Shown here: piece by piece, positions 34,284-43,956 of the stretch
Layout: each line of letters begins with the position of its first letter
Numbering within the stretch: position 1 is the first letter of the stretch
Assembly (NCBI RefSeq): GCF_000719475.1
Contig: NZ_JOGO01000004.1
Span: 62,001-126,000 of the forward strand
Direction of reading: 5' to 3'
From: Streptomyces sp. NRRL F-5630
GTDB taxonomy: Bacteria > Actinomycetota > Actinomycetes > Streptomycetales > Streptomycetaceae
DNA: 64,000 nt
Program-made: the position numbers and the translations under genes
Notes under the pieces: generated by a model
Databases searched by the model: none
Told to the model about the DNA's origin: nothing
The model's input: the letters and a program-made list of their open reading frames with translations, nothing else

Positions 34284-35699
34284 ATGAACCTGCGCCATCT
34301 GTTCGCCGAAGACAGCGACCGGACAGTGCGCTACGCACTGTCCGGCGCCGGTGGCGGCTTCGCGAGGACCCTGCTGTCCCAGACCCTTCGCGTCGACCGC
34401 TTGGTCCCCGCCGTGTTGTGCGACCGGGAGGTGGCGCGGCTCAAGGACATGCTGATCGAGCTGGGCTACGAGCGGGACACGCTGCGGGTGTGCGAGGACG
34501 AGGACGAGGTGGCGGCCGCGGGCCGCGAAGGCGCCCTCGCCCTCGTCGCGGACGGCGCGCTGCTGGGCGCCGGTGAGTGGGACATCCTGGTCGAGGCGAC
34601 CGGCAGCCCGGCGCACGGGTACGCGATGGCGCGTGCGGCGCTGACCTCGAAGCGGCACGTGGCGCTGGTCAGCAAGGAGGTCGACTCGGTCGCGGGGCTC
34701 AAGCTGGCGGACCTGGCCGAGGAGAACGGCGTCGTCTGCACGACGGCGGACGGCGACCAGCCGGCGAACCTGATCGGCCTGATCACCTGGGCGCGGCTGC
34801 TGGGCCTGGACATCGTGGCCGTGGGCAAGTCGAGCGAGTACGACCTCGTCCTCGACCCCGCCGCCGAGACCGTCACCCAGCTGGACACCACCGTGCCCGC
34901 GCCCGGCCTGAACGGCCTGCTGGAGCTGGGGGAGGACGTACCCGCCACGCTGGCCGCACGGGCCGAGGCCGTGTCCGCTCTGCCGGTGGGTGCCACCGCC
35001 GACTACTGCGAGATGGCGGTCGTCGCCACCCAGACCGGCTTCCGCCCCGACACGGAGCTGCTGCACTACCCCGTGGCCCGCATCGCGGAGCTGGCCGACA
35101 TCTACGCACCGCGCGAGGACGGCGGGGTCCTGGAGCGGACCGGTGCCGTCGATGTCTTCCGGGCGCTGCGGCTGCCCGGCGAGGCGTCCTTCGCCGGCGG
35201 CGTCTTCGTGGTGGTGCGCACCACCGATCCGGAGACGTGGGAGATCCTGCGGGGCAAGGGGCACGTGCTCAGCCGTGACGGCCGCTACGCCGCGATCTAC
35301 CTGCCGTACCACCTCATGGGCGTCGAGACCCCCGTCTCCCTCCTCTCGGCCGTCCTGCACCACCGGCCCTCCGGCGGCACCGACCCGCGCGCCCACGCGG
35401 TCCTCGCGGGGCGCGCGCGGCGCGAGCTGCCCGCCGGGACCGTCCTGGACATGGGCGGCCACCACCACGACGTGACCGGGGTGCAGGCCGTCCTGCTGCG
35501 GGACGAGGAGGTGCCGGCCGGTGTCGCGCCTCTCTACCTGGCCGCCGGCACCACCCTCGCGCGGGACGTGCCGGCCGGTGAGCTGATCGGCATCGCGGAC
35601 CTCGCCGACCCCGAGCCGGACCTGCTCACCGCCTGGACCGAAGGCCTGGCCTCCCGGTCCGCGCACGCCGCCACGACGGCGACGGTGACCCTGCCATGA
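34284..35699 (+). CDS. SAF-domain, homoserine-dehydrogenase-like NAD(P) oxidoreductase
   Basis: A 471-residue dehydrogenase. The N-terminal Rossmann region (RYALSGAGGGFARTLLSQTL) and the NAD-binding catalytic core (WDILVEATGSPAHGYAMARA, HVALVSKEVDSVAG, TADGDQPANLIGLITWARLL) resemble homoserine dehydrogenase-like proteins, and a C-terminal SAF domain (LYLAAGTTLARDVPAGELIG) follows. Members sit beside DUF1537 kinases in acid-sugar loci, where they would oxidise the hydroxy acid to the 3-oxo acid that OtnK uses. The ATG at 34284 follows GAGGAGAAA, and it is coupled by ATGA to the permease. The exact substrate is unknown. Confidence 0.82.
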   Translation: MNLRHLFAEDSDRTVRYALSGAGGGFARTLLSQTLRVDRLVPAVLCDREVARLKDMLIELGYERDTLRVCEDEDEVAAAGREGALALVADGALLGAGEWDILVEATGSPAHGYAMARAALTSKRHVALVSKEVDSVAGLKLADLAEENGVVCTTADGDQPANLIGLITWARLLGLDIVAVGKSSEYDLVLDPAAETVTQLDTTVPAPGLNGLLELGEDVPATLAARAEAVSALPVGATADYCEMAVVATQTGFRPDTELLHYPVARIAELADIYAPREDGGVLERTGAVDVFRALRLPGEASFAGGVFVVVRTTDPETWEILRGKGHVLSRDGRYAAIYLPYHLMGVETPVSLLSAVLHHRPSGGTDPRAHAVLAGRARRELPAGTVLDMGGHHHDVTGVQAVLLRDEEVPAGVAPLYLAAGTTLARDVPAGELIGIADLADPEPDLLTAWTEGLASRSAHAATTATVTLP

Positions 35700-37054
35700 G
35701 CACGGACCTGCAACACCTCCTCCTCGGCGCGGCGGCAGTCGTCGTCCTCATCCTGCTCATCACCAAGGCCAAGCTGCACCCCTTCCTCGCGCTGATGCTC
35801 TCCGCGCTGGGCCTCGGGCTGGCGGCCGGCATCGGCCCCGCCGACACGGTCGGGCACTTCCAGGACGGCTTCGGGGACGCGCTCAAGAGCACCGGCCCCA
35901 CCATCGGGCTCGGCACCATCCTGGGCGGCATCCTTCTCGGTTCCGGCGGCGCGGACCGCATCGCGACCGCCTTCATCGGCTCCCGGCCCGTGAAGTGGGT
36001 GCCCACGGCGATCACCGCGGCGGCCCTGCTGATCGGGATGCCGCACCTGTTCGACGTCAGCTTCGTCATGCTCGTCCCGCTGGTGTACGCGGTCGCCAAG
36101 CGCACCAAGACCCACCTGCTGTACGTCGGGCTGCCGATGGCGGCCGGGCTCTACATCTCGCACGGGCTGCTGCCTCCGCATCCCTCCCCCACACTCGCCG
36201 TCTCCGCGTACCACGCGAGCACCGGGCTGACGATCATGTACGGCCTGATCATCGGCATCCCGATCGCCGTCCTCAGCGGTCCGCTGCTCACCAAGGTCGC
36301 CGGCCGCTGGTTCGGCCCCGCCCCCGACCTGGACCGTGGCCCGGTGCCGGAGCCCGACCCGGCGCCGGAGAACCGCCGCCGCCCGGCCTCGTTCACGCTC
36401 GCGCTCATCACCGTGCTGCTGCCGCCGGTGCTCATGCTGATAGGCACCGTGGGGACCTCCCACACGGCCAAGGGCACCGCCCCGTACGCGCTCTTCGAGG
36501 CGTGCGACTCCCCCGTGATCTCCCTGCTGGTCGCGGTCGTCTTCGCCTTCTTCGCGCTGGGCCTGCGCTCCGGCTTCGGCCTGGGCCAGCTCCAGAAGAT
36601 GGCCGGCAAGGGGCTGGGGCCGGTCGGCGGGATCGTGCTCATCCTCGGAGCCGGTGGCGGCCTCAAGGCCATGCTCACCGCCACGGGGATCGACAAGCTC
36701 ATCTCCGACTACGCGGTCCACTGGTCGATCCCGCCGCTGATCCTGGCCTGGCTCGTCGCCGCGCTGCTGCGCGTCTGCCTCGGCTCGGCCACGGTCGCCG
36801 TCGCGGCGGCCACGGGGATCGTCGCTCCGCTCATCGGCGCCTACCCCGGGCTCTCGCCCGAGCTCCTGGTGCTCGCCACCTCCTCCGGCGCGGTGATGCT
36901 GTCGCACGTCAACGACTCCGGGTTCTGGCTCTTCAAGGAGTACTTCCAGCTGACCGTGCCGCAGACCTTCCGCACCTGGACCCTCATGCTCTCCCTCCAG
37001 TCGCTGCTGAGCCTGGGCGGTGTCCTGCTCCTGAGTACCTTCGTGGGCGGCTGA
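35696..37054 (+). CDS. GntP-family acid-sugar permease
   Basis: A 452-residue secondary transporter with about 12-14 helices. GntP features: KLHPFLALMLSALGLGLAAG, LGTILGGILLGSGGADRIA, MPHLFDVSFVMLVPLVYAV, and the loop SHGLLPPHPSPTLAVSAYH, then SSGAVMLSHVNDSGFWLFKE. GntP proteins carry gluconate and other aldonates with protons. Coupling to the SAF oxidoreductase makes import and first oxidation one unit. A terminator lies between this gene and deoR. Confidence 0.92.
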   Translation: MSTDLQHLLLGAAAVVVLILLITKAKLHPFLALMLSALGLGLAAGIGPADTVGHFQDGFGDALKSTGPTIGLGTILGGILLGSGGADRIATAFIGSRPVKWVPTAITAAALLIGMPHLFDVSFVMLVPLVYAVAKRTKTHLLYVGLPMAAGLYISHGLLPPHPSPTLAVSAYHASTGLTIMYGLIIGIPIAVLSGPLLTKVAGRWFGPAPDLDRGPVPEPDPAPENRRRPASFTLALITVLLPPVLMLIGTVGTSHTAKGTAPYALFEACDSPVISLLVAVVFAFFALGLRSGFGLGQLQKMAGKGLGPVGGIVLILGAGGGLKAMLTATGIDKLISDYAVHWSIPPLILAWLVAALLRVCLGSATVAVAAATGIVAPLIGAYPGLSPELLVLATSSGAVMLSHVNDSGFWLFKEYFQLTVPQTFRTWTLMLSLQSLLSLGGVLLLSTFVGG

Positions 37055-37108
37055 GGAGACCCGGCCCCGGGCCCCCTCCCCACGGCGCACCCCACCGCGG
37101 GGGCCCGC

Positions 37109-37146
37109 GCCGCCTCGTCCGGGCACGGCAGCCCGGCCGAGGCGGC
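37109..37146 (+). terminator. Stem-loop terminator between gntP and deoR
   Basis: A 9-pair outer stem (37109-37117 with 37138-37146), one mismatch, and a 5-pair inner stem (37119-37123 with 37132-37136) around an 8-base loop. It follows the gntP stop by 54 bases. Confidence 0.65.
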
Positions 37147-37201
37147 ACAATCGATCAGGACCGGCACCGGCCGGGTCCGGCCGACAGGAGGAAAGAACAC
37201 C

Positions 37202-38068
37202 ATGGCCGAAGAGGCAGCCCCGTCCCTGATCCCCGATCAACGGCGCGAACTGCTGGTGCGGCACCTGCGGCGGGAGGGGGTGCTCAGCGTCCAGCAGATC
37301 ACCCAGCTCTTCGGCGTCTCCCACATGACGGTCCGCCGCGACATCGCGGAACTGGAGCGCCAGGGACTGGTGTTCTCCGTCCCCGGCGGGGTCCGCATCG
37401 CCAGTCCGGTGCAGACCGAGCCCAGTTACCAGACGAAGACCGCCGTCGAGCAACCGCAGAAGCAGGCCATGGCGGCCCGCGCCGCGGAACTCGTCCGGGA
37501 CGGGATGACCGTCTACCTGGACGCGGGCACCACCCTGTCGGCGATGGTGCCGCTTCTCGCCCGCCGCGAGTCGCTCACAGTGGTGACCAACGACTTCACC
37601 ACCGCCGGCCTGCTCATGGCCTCCCCCCACCTCGACGTCATCCACGTCGGAGGCAGGGTCGAACCGGCCAACCGCTCCAGCGTCGGCCGCCTCGCCGCCC
37701 GCACCCTGCGCCAGCTCGCCCTCGACCTGGCCTTCATCAGCACCAGCTCCTGGGACCGGCTGCGAGGGGTGACCACCCCCTCCGAGCTGAAGGTCGAGGT
37801 CAAGGAGGCGGCCATGGAGTGCGCGGGCAGCTCCGTCCTCGTGGCGGGTTCCTCGAAGTACGGCACCTTCGGCAAGTACCGCGTCGCCCCCCTCACCTCG
37901 TTCGACGTGGTCATCACCGACGAGGACCTGGCGGAGGCCGCCGCCGAGGGCATCCGGGCGGGCGGCACCGAACTCCTCCTGGTCCGGCCGGAGGAACCGC
38001 ACCCGTCCACACCGGCCGCTGCTCCGCGCGGAGCCGCCGAACGGCCCTCCGCGGAACAGAGCGTCTGA
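37202..38068 (+). CDS. DeoR-family regulator of the acid-sugar locus
   Basis: A 288-residue DeoR protein. The HTH GVLSVQQITQLFGVSHMTVR is followed by RDIAELERQGLVFSVPGGV. The sensor domain has GMTVYLDAGTTLSAMVPLLA, LTVVTNDFTTAGLL, IHVGGRVEPANRSSVG and VLVAGSSKYG, the usual site for a sugar phosphate. The start ATG has a perfect AGGAGGAAA upstream, giving strong translation. Its position at the end of the permease unit suggests it represses otnKC and the divergent operon through the A/T-rich region at 34085-34160. Confidence 0.9.
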   Translation: MAEEAAPSLIPDQRRELLVRHLRREGVLSVQQITQLFGVSHMTVRRDIAELERQGLVFSVPGGVRIASPVQTEPSYQTKTAVEQPQKQAMAARAAELVRDGMTVYLDAGTTLSAMVPLLARRESLTVVTNDFTTAGLLMASPHLDVIHVGGRVEPANRSSVGRLAARTLRQLALDLAFISTSSWDRLRGVTTPSELKVEVKEAAMECAGSSVLVAGSSKYGTFGKYRVAPLTSFDVVITDEDLAEAAAEGIRAGGTELLLVRPEEPHPSTPAAAPRGAAERPSAEQSV

Positions 38069-38164
38069 GGACGATCCAGGGGGCCACCGGCACCGCCCCG
38101 CCCGTCCGGGCAGGCGCGGACACCCCCTTCGCCGCCGTCTTCCCGCGCGGGGCGCGCCCGCCGC

Positions 38165-39892
38165 TCAGGCCCCGACGAGCGGAGTCAGCAGCGACTGCTC
38201 CCGCACCGCGTCGAGCGACAGGGTCCGGTAACCGGCCTCGGCGAAGAGCACGGTGAGCCGGTCCGCTTCGCCGCTCATGACCTCGCCCTCGCCCCAGGTG
38301 CGGTGGCTGACGCGGGTGCCGGGCGGGAACTCGGGGCCCGCGGCGGTCTCGTCGGCCGGTGCGGTGCTCTCGTCGGCCTGTGCGAGGTGCCCGCCGGTCC
38401 CGGCGAGGACGGCGGGCCCCCGCGTCTCGTCCTCGCGCTCGTGCGCCTCGCAGTTGTCGCAGCCCGCGCACTCCCCCGCCGGGAGGTCCTCGCCGAAGTA
38501 GCCGAGCAGCACCCGTCGCCGGCAGCCCTCGCTCTCCGCGTAGCCGCGCATCATCTCCACGCGGCTGCGCTCCAGGCGGGTACGGGCCTCGGCGAGGCGC
38601 ACCGCCTCCCGCGCGCAGGTGTCCCTCCGCGCACCGGGCACCGCGCGTATCCCCGCCTCCTCCAGGAGGAGCCCTCCGGCCTCGGCGAGCAGGTGGACGA
38701 GCGAGGTGAGTGCGGAGTGGGTCAGCCCGGTCTCCTCCCGCAGCACCGTGGCCGGGACGGGGCCCGTGTGGGCGCGGACCCGGTCCATGAACGCGGCGAG
38801 CGCGGCCTCGTCGGGGTGGCCGGAAGCGCGGTAGCGCTGGACGCCGAGGTCCTCGGGGCGGTAGCCGAGGATCGCGCGGGCGGGGCGCCCGTCGCGGCCC
38901 GCGCGGCCGAGTTCCTGGTAGTACGCGTCGAGCGAGCCCGGTACGGAGGCGTGCAGCACGAAGCGCACGTCGGTCTTGTCGATGCCCATGCCGAAGGCCG
39001 AGGTGGCCACGACGACATCGAGTTCCCCGGCGTGGAAGGCGTCGTGGACGGCGGAGCGGGCCGCGCCGGTCATCCCGGCGTGGTAGGCGGCGCCGGAGAA
39101 GCCGAGCGCGGAGAGTTCCTCCGCGTACCGCTCGGTCTCCTTGCGGGTCCCGGCGTAGACGATGCCGGGCTTCGCCTCGGCGGCCGCGCGCTCGACGACC
39201 CAGCGGTGCTTGGCCTCCTCGTCCTGGTGCCGGACGACTTCGAGGTGGATCTCGGGGCGGTCGAAGCCGGCCACGATCTCACGGGCGCCGGGCATGTGGA
39301 GGTGGCGGAGGATGTCGGCGCGCACGGGCGGCGCGGCGCTCGCGGTGAGGGCGAGGAGCGGCGGATGCCCGATCCGCTCGCGCACGCGGCCGAGAGCGAG
39401 GTAGTCGGGGCGGAAGTCGTGGCCCCAACTGGACACGCAGTGGGCCTCGTCCACGACCATGAGGGCCGGTTCCGCGCCACCGACCATGGCGAGCACGTCG
39501 GGCTTGGCGAGTTGTTCGGGCGAGACGAAGAGGAAGTCGAGCGCGCCCTCGCGTACCCGCTCCCAGGTCTGGGCGTTCTCGCGTGCCCGCTGCGCCGAGT
39601 TGACGGCCGAGGCGCGGGCCCCGGCGCTGCGGCCGAGGGCGGAGACCTGGTCGCGCTGGAGCGCGATGAGCGGGCTGACGACGAGTACGGGGCCGTCCAG
39701 GAGGAGACCCGGGACCTGGTAGACCGCGGATTTGCCCGCGCCGGTCGGCATCACGACGATGGTGTCCTCGCCCGCCATCACGGCTTCCATGGCGCCGAGT
39801 TGGGCGGGCCGCAACTCCTCCCAGCCGAAGACCTCACGGGCGGCGGCGCTCAGCCGGGAGCGGACGGAGGGGCGGTGGGCGGTGCGGGGCAT
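38165..39892 (-). CDS. recQ: RecQ-family DNA helicase with DUF3553-like C-terminus
   Basis: A 575-residue 3'-5' SF2 helicase. Walker A is MPTGAGKSAVYQVP, and DEAHCVSSWGHDFRPDY is the DEAH box plus the aromatic-rich loop. VVATSAFGMGIDKTDVRFV and QELGRAGRDGRPA are motifs V and VI. The RQC zinc site shows as CRRRVLLGYFG...CAGCDNC. No HRDC domain is seen; the C-terminus has instead an SH3-like TWGEGEVMSGEADRLTVLF module (DUF3553-like). The ATG at 39892 follows AGGAGG. Role: DNA repair and fork processing. Confidence 0.93.
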   Translation of the reverse strand: MPRTAHRPSVRSRLSAAAREVFGWEELRPAQLGAMEAVMAGEDTIVVMPTGAGKSAVYQVPGLLLDGPVLVVSPLIALQRDQVSALGRSAGARASAVNSAQRARENAQTWERVREGALDFLFVSPEQLAKPDVLAMVGGAEPALMVVDEAHCVSSWGHDFRPDYLALGRVRERIGHPPLLALTASAAPPVRADILRHLHMPGAREIVAGFDRPEIHLEVVRHQDEEAKHRWVVERAAAEAKPGIVYAGTRKETERYAEELSALGFSGAAYHAGMTGAARSAVHDAFHAGELDVVVATSAFGMGIDKTDVRFVLHASVPGSLDAYYQELGRAGRDGRPARAILGYRPEDLGVQRYRASGHPDEAALAAFMDRVRAHTGPVPATVLREETGLTHSALTSLVHLLAEAGGLLLEEAGIRAVPGARRDTCAREAVRLAEARTRLERSRVEMMRGYAESEGCRRRVLLGYFGEDLPAGECAGCDNCEAHEREDETRGPAVLAGTGGHLAQADESTAPADETAAGPEFPPGTRVSHRTWGEGEVMSGEADRLTVLFAEAGYRTLSLDAVREQSLLTPLVGA

Positions 39893-40104
39893 CGGGGCCT
39901 CCTGGTACGGGTGCGGCGAGGACCCCGTCCGGTGAGCCCCGGCGAGGACGCCGAGCGTGTACCCGGTGGCGGGCCGCGCACGACGCGCGCGGCGGAAATT
40001 TCCCGGGCGTCCCCGCCGTCCGGCCCGCCGGCCGCTCCTCGGTGCCGGAGGCCGCCTTCCGGCGGCGGCCGGTCTCGCGGGCGTCGCTCGTCCTCGCGCG
40101 CCCG

Positions 40105-41112
40105 CTACCGGCTCAGCCACCACACGAGCGTCCCGCCGAGGACGAGGAGGAGGCACAGGGCCGCGTTGGTGCGCCGGTAGTCGACGAGCAGGGCGACGAA
40201 CTCGCGGATCGTGGCGCTGGGCCAGAAGTACGAGGCCGTCGGCGCCCCGACGACGTGGCCGCGCACACCGGCGCGGCGGGCGGTGACGGCGGTGCGGAAG
40301 ACGTGGTAGTTGCTCGTCACGACGACGCAGCGGTAGCCGGGCTTCGCCTTCGCCATGAGCGCGTGGCTGTTGCGGAGGTTCTCGCCGGTCGTCGCGGAGT
40401 GCTCCTCGCGCACGAGCAGCCGTTCGGGGAAGCCCTTCTCCCGCACGTACCGTGCCATCGCCTCCGCCTCGGAGACGGCCTCGTCGCCGCCCTTGCCGCC
40501 GGAGAGGAGCAGGAGTGGTTCACGCCCTCGTTTCGTGAGCGTGCGGTGCGCGGCGAGTCCCCGGTCGAGCCGGGCGGCGAGCAGCGGCGAGACGCGTTCG
40601 CCGCCGAGCAGGCCCGCGCCGAGCACCACGACGTAGTCGGTCCTGCGGCGGACGCGGACGTGCCCGTAGAGGAAGGCGTAGGCGAGCATGCAGGCGAAGA
40701 GGAAGCCGAAGTACCCGGCGATCGCGGTGACCGTACCGGCGAGGACGAGCAGGGTGCGGGCGTGCAGGACGAAGGCGGTGACGAGCAGCGCGGCGAGCGC
40801 GAGCAGCCCGAGCCCGGCGAGGAGGGAGAGCAGGTTGGCCGGGCCGCGGCCCTCCTTGCGGACCATCGTGACGCCGTTGGCGAGGAGGAAGGGGGCGGGG
40901 ACGAGGACGCACAGCGCGCCGACGACGACAGCCGCCACCGCCACGTCCCGCCCGGCGAGGGTGTCGTCGCGTATGAGCGTGAAGCACCAGGCGGCGAGGG
41001 CGAAGACGACGGACAGGCCGAGGAGGACGGCGTTGCTGAAGCGGCGACGGTCCCTGAGCACCCCCACGCAGAACACGAGGAACGTCACGGCCGCGGGGGC
41101 GTAGGCCAACAT
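40105..41112 (-). CDS. YdcF/SanA-type DUF218 membrane protein
   Basis: A 335-residue protein with about six N-terminal helices (FSNAVLLGLSVVFALAAWCF, LLSLLAGLGLLALAALLVTA, AIAGYFGFLFACMLAYAFLY) and a DUF218 domain: TDYVVVLGAGLLGGERVSP, PLLLLSGGKGGDEAVSEAEA, ENLRNSHALM and CVVVTSNYHVFR. DUF218 proteins are linked to envelope precursor handling (SanA, YdcF), but no reaction is proven for this type. It ends in one more helix (LCLLLVLGGTLVWWL). The start ATG is at 41112. Confidence 0.85.
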   Translation of the reverse strand: MLAYAPAAVTFLVFCVGVLRDRRRFSNAVLLGLSVVFALAAWCFTLIRDDTLAGRDVAVAAVVVGALCVLVPAPFLLANGVTMVRKEGRGPANLLSLLAGLGLLALAALLVTAFVLHARTLLVLAGTVTAIAGYFGFLFACMLAYAFLYGHVRVRRRTDYVVVLGAGLLGGERVSPLLAARLDRGLAAHRTLTKRGREPLLLLSGGKGGDEAVSEAEAMARYVREKGFPERLLVREEHSATTGENLRNSHALMAKAKPGYRCVVVTSNYHVFRTAVTARRAGVRGHVVGAPTASYFWPSATIREFVALLVDYRRTNAALCLLLVLGGTLVWWLSR

Positions 41113-41279
41113 GCGGAGATTCTAAGCAAGCCGGCCGGTCGCGTAAGCCGCCCGGGGCCGGTCACGGACCCCGGGGGCGGCAACCGGACACGGACCGGGG
41201 GCACCACAGCGGTGCCGGGCGCGCGATGGCTCACACGGGCCGAGCGGGCGCGGGGCGGCACAGCGGCCGGGCGTGGGAC

Positions 41280-41310
41280 GGCCCCGCCGCCCGGAGCGGG
41301 TGGCGGGGCC
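41280..41310 (-). terminator. Strong stem-loop terminator of the catalase gene
   Basis: A 14-pair stem with one G-T wobble (41280-41293 with 41297-41310) and a 3-base loop lies 15 bases beyond the catalase stop on the minus strand. Confidence 0.8.
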
Positions 41311-41324
41311 GGAGGGGCGTGGGC

Positions 41325-42842
41325 TCAGGCCTTGTGCTGCATGGACTCGCGGGCCGGGTTGGCCTGCTTCTCCGCCTTGGGGTCGCGTTCCCCCGCCTTC
41401 GCGCGGACGCCCTCCTCGATGCGGGTGCCGGTCTCCTCGTCGATGTTCCGCCAGTAGGCGAAGGCGCGCTCCAGGACCGGTTCCGTGACGCCGTTGAGCA
41501 GGTGGCCGACGACGTTCTCGACGAGCCGCTCGCGCGCGGCCTCGTCCATGACCTCCCGTACCAGCTTGTGCGCCTGCCCCCAGTCGTCGTCCTCGGCATG
41601 GCTCACATAGGCGGCGCGGGTGATCTCGCCGTCCGCGTGCCAGCTCGGCGGGGTGCCGAAGCGCTCGGTGTCGGCCGCCGGGCCGCCCTTGGAGTTGGGC
41701 GCGTAGACCGGGTCCGTCGTCTTGCGGAAGGCCATCTGGCCGTCCTTGGAGTACGAGTGGACGGGGACGACCGGGGCGTTGACGGGAAGCTGCTGATAGT
41801 TGGCGCCGATGCGGTAGCGGTGGGCGTCCGCGTAGGAGAACAGGCGGCCCAGGAGCATCCGGTCCGGGCTCGGGCCGATGCCCGGCACGAAGTTGTTCGG
41901 CTGGAAGGCCGCCTGCTCGATCTCGGCGTGGTGGTCGGTGGGGTTGCGGTCGAGCGTCATGCGGCCGACCTCGATGAGCGGGTAGTCGCCGTGCGGCCAC
42001 ACCTTCGTGAGGTCGAAGGGGTTGAAGCGGTAGCCCTCGGCGTCCGCGTACGGCATGACCTGCACGTACAGCGTCCAGCTCGGGAACTCGCCGTCCCTGA
42101 TGTGCTCGAAGAGGTCCCGCGTGTGGTAGTCGGTGTCCGCCGAGGCCATCTGGTCGGCCTCGTCCTGGGTGAAGTACTCAAGACCCTGGTCGGTCTTGAA
42201 GTGGTACTTGACCCAGAACCGCTCGCCGCTCGCGTTGCTCCACTGGTAGGTGTGCGAGCCGTAGCCGTTCATGTGCCGCCACGTGCGCGGAATGCCCCGG
42301 TCGCCCATGAGCCAGGCCACCTGGTGCGCGGACTCGGGCGAGAGCGTCCAGAAGTCCCACTGCATGTCGTGGTCACGCAGGTTGTTGTCCGCGCGGCGCT
42401 TCTGGGAGCGGATGAAGTGCTGGAACTTCATCGGGTCCTTGATGAAGAAGACCGGGGTGTTGTTGCCGACGAGGTCGTAGTTGCCCTGCGAGGTGTAGAA
42501 CTTCAGGGCGAAACCGCGCGGGTCGCGCCACGTGTCCGGGCTGCCCCGCTCCCCCGCCACGGTCGAGAACCGGGCGAGCAGTTCCGTGCGCGTCCCGGGT
42601 TGGAACACCTCCGCCTTCGTGTACGCCGTCACGTCCCCGGTCACCTCGAAGTGGCCGAAGGCGCCGCTGCCCTTGGCGTGCGGCTGCCGCTCCGGGATGC
42701 GCTCCCGGTTGAACTGGGCCATCTGCTCGATCAGATACCCGTCCTGAAGCAGCAGCGGCCCGCCCGCTCCCACGGTGAGGGAGTGCTCGTCGCTCTCGAC
42801 GGGCGCACCCGAGTCCGTGGTCGTCGCCGGGATGTCGGACAT
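41325..42842 (-). CDS. katA: Monofunctional heme catalase
   Basis: A 505-residue clade 3-type catalase that breaks down hydrogen peroxide. Active-site marks: [20 protein letters not shown] (catalytic His), [38 protein letters not shown] (catalytic Asn) and the proximal heme ligand [14 protein letters not shown] (Tyr). The ATG at 42840-42842 is preceded by GAGGAGAGG. The length is typical and there is no signal peptide. Upstream lies a 319-base region with no gene. Oxidative-stress control is likely but no operator is identified. Confidence 0.96.
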   Translation of the reverse strand: MSDIPATTTDSGAPVESDEHSLTVGAGGPLLLQDGYLIEQMAQFNRERIPERQPHAKGSGAFGHFEVTGDVTAYTKAEVFQPGTRTELLARFSTVAGERGSPDTWRDPRGFALKFYTSQGNYDLVGNNTPVFFIKDPMKFQHFIRSQKRRADNNLRDHDMQWDFWTLSPESAHQVAWLMGDRGIPRTWRHMNGYGSHTYQWSNASGERFWVKYHFKTDQGLEYFTQDEADQMASADTDYHTRDLFEHIRDGEFPSWTLYVQVMPYADAEGYRFNPFDLTKVWPHGDYPLIEVGRMTLDRNPTDHHAEIEQAAFQPNNFVPGIGPSPDRMLLGRLFSYADAHRYRIGANYQQLPVNAPVVPVHSYSKDGQMAFRKTTDPVYAPNSKGGPAADTERFGTPPSWHADGEITRAAYVSHAEDDDWGQAHKLVREVMDEAARERLVENVVGHLLNGVTEPVLERAFAYWRNIDEETGTRIEEGVRAKAGERDPKAEKQANPARESMQHKA

Positions 42843-43161
42843 GTGGCCGCCTCTCCTCGCTGTCGTGCGCGGCGCTCCGCTCCGCCGGAGGCGGTGGAGG
42901 CCGCTCCGAGCGGGTATCCGCCGGGAGCGGAAGCGAAACATCCGGGGCCCATGTGTTCACCCGGACGGGGCGGAGCGGGGAGGGACGGCCGGGGGCGCTC
43001 CGGAAGGACGGGACGAGGAGGCCGCGCGGTCGCCCACCCTGCCTGACGGCCGCGCGGCGGGCCGTGAGCACCGCGCCGCACGCCAGGGGCGGAGCGTGCA
43101 CGGCGCCGCAGGCGGGGAGCGGCCGCTCGGCGAGGACGGGTGAAGCCCCCGGCCGCCGCGC
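42843..43161. other. Intergenic region upstream of catalase
   Basis: This stretch must contain the catalase promoter (minus strand). It has no supported gene and no clear repeat. Confidence 0.5.
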
Positions 43162-43953
43162 TCAGGAGCCGACGGGCCTGCTCTCGTGCGGGTCCGGCTC
43201 CGGGTGCGGCTCGGTGAGCTCGGGTTCCAGGCCCTCCCTGAGCGCTTCGCCGGTGTGCCCGGTGTCGGCGCGCCAGCTCCGGAAGGCCCAGGCGGTCGCC
43301 GCGACGACCACGAGGCCGAGCAGGCAGCCGCCGACGACGTCGCTGAACCAGTGCACGCCGAGCGCGACCCGCGTGAAGGACACTCCGACGACGGAGACGA
43401 CGCCGACCGCCCAGCACACGGGCCGCCACGCGCGCGGCACCAAGGGCAGCAGGACGAGAACGAGGACGGCGAAGGAGGTCGTGGCCGTCATCGCGTGGCC
43501 GGAGGGGAAGGAGTAGCCGGGCGCGTGCGCCACCGGGTCCTGGAAGACGGGGCGGGCCCGCTCCACGGCGAGCTTCACGAGCAGTCCCACGACCCCCCCG
43601 GCCACCGCCGTGACCCCCGACCAGGCGGCGAGCCGCCACGCCCGCCGGTACAGCAGCCAGCAGGTCAGGACGGCGACGGCGAGGCGCAGCGTCACCGGGT
43701 CCCACACGTGGTCCGACAGGAAGCGCAGTGCCGAGGTCCACGCCGGGTGGTCGAGCGCGAGGCGGTTGAGCCGGCCGGCCGCACCGGCGTCGACCCTGTG
43801 CAGCGGTTGCCACTTGGTCTCCACGAGCACCACGAGCAGCCCGAAGGGCACGGCGGCGAGCGCGGTGACGGCGGCGGCGCCGAGCAGCCGGACACCGAAT
43901 CTGCGGTCGGCGGGCCGCCGGTAGCGGTCGGCGAGGCGGCGCGGCAAGGACAC
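43162..43953 (-). CDS. PAP2-family membrane phosphatase
   Basis: A 263-residue membrane phosphatase with six helices. The full PAP2 triad is present: KLAVERARP (K-x6-RP), SFPSGHAMT and SFTRVALGVHWFSDVVGG (SRx5HxxxD-type). Substrates of this family are phosphatidate, undecaprenyl diphosphate or similar lipid phosphates. The GTG at 43951-43953 follows GGAG within the end of the upstream gene, three bases after its stop. It is the last gene of a three-gene lipid-related operon. The C-terminus is a Glu/Pro-rich tail. Confidence 0.9.
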   Translation of the reverse strand: MSLPRRLADRYRRPADRRFGVRLLGAAAVTALAAVPFGLLVVLVETKWQPLHRVDAGAAGRLNRLALDHPAWTSALRFLSDHVWDPVTLRLAVAVLTCWLLYRRAWRLAAWSGVTAVAGGVVGLLVKLAVERARPVFQDPVAHAPGYSFPSGHAMTATTSFAVLVLVLLPLVPRAWRPVCWAVGVVSVVGVSFTRVALGVHWFSDVVGGCLLGLVVVAATAWAFRSWRADTGHTGEALREGLEPELTEPHPEPDPHESRPVGS

Positions 43954-43956
43954 GGG

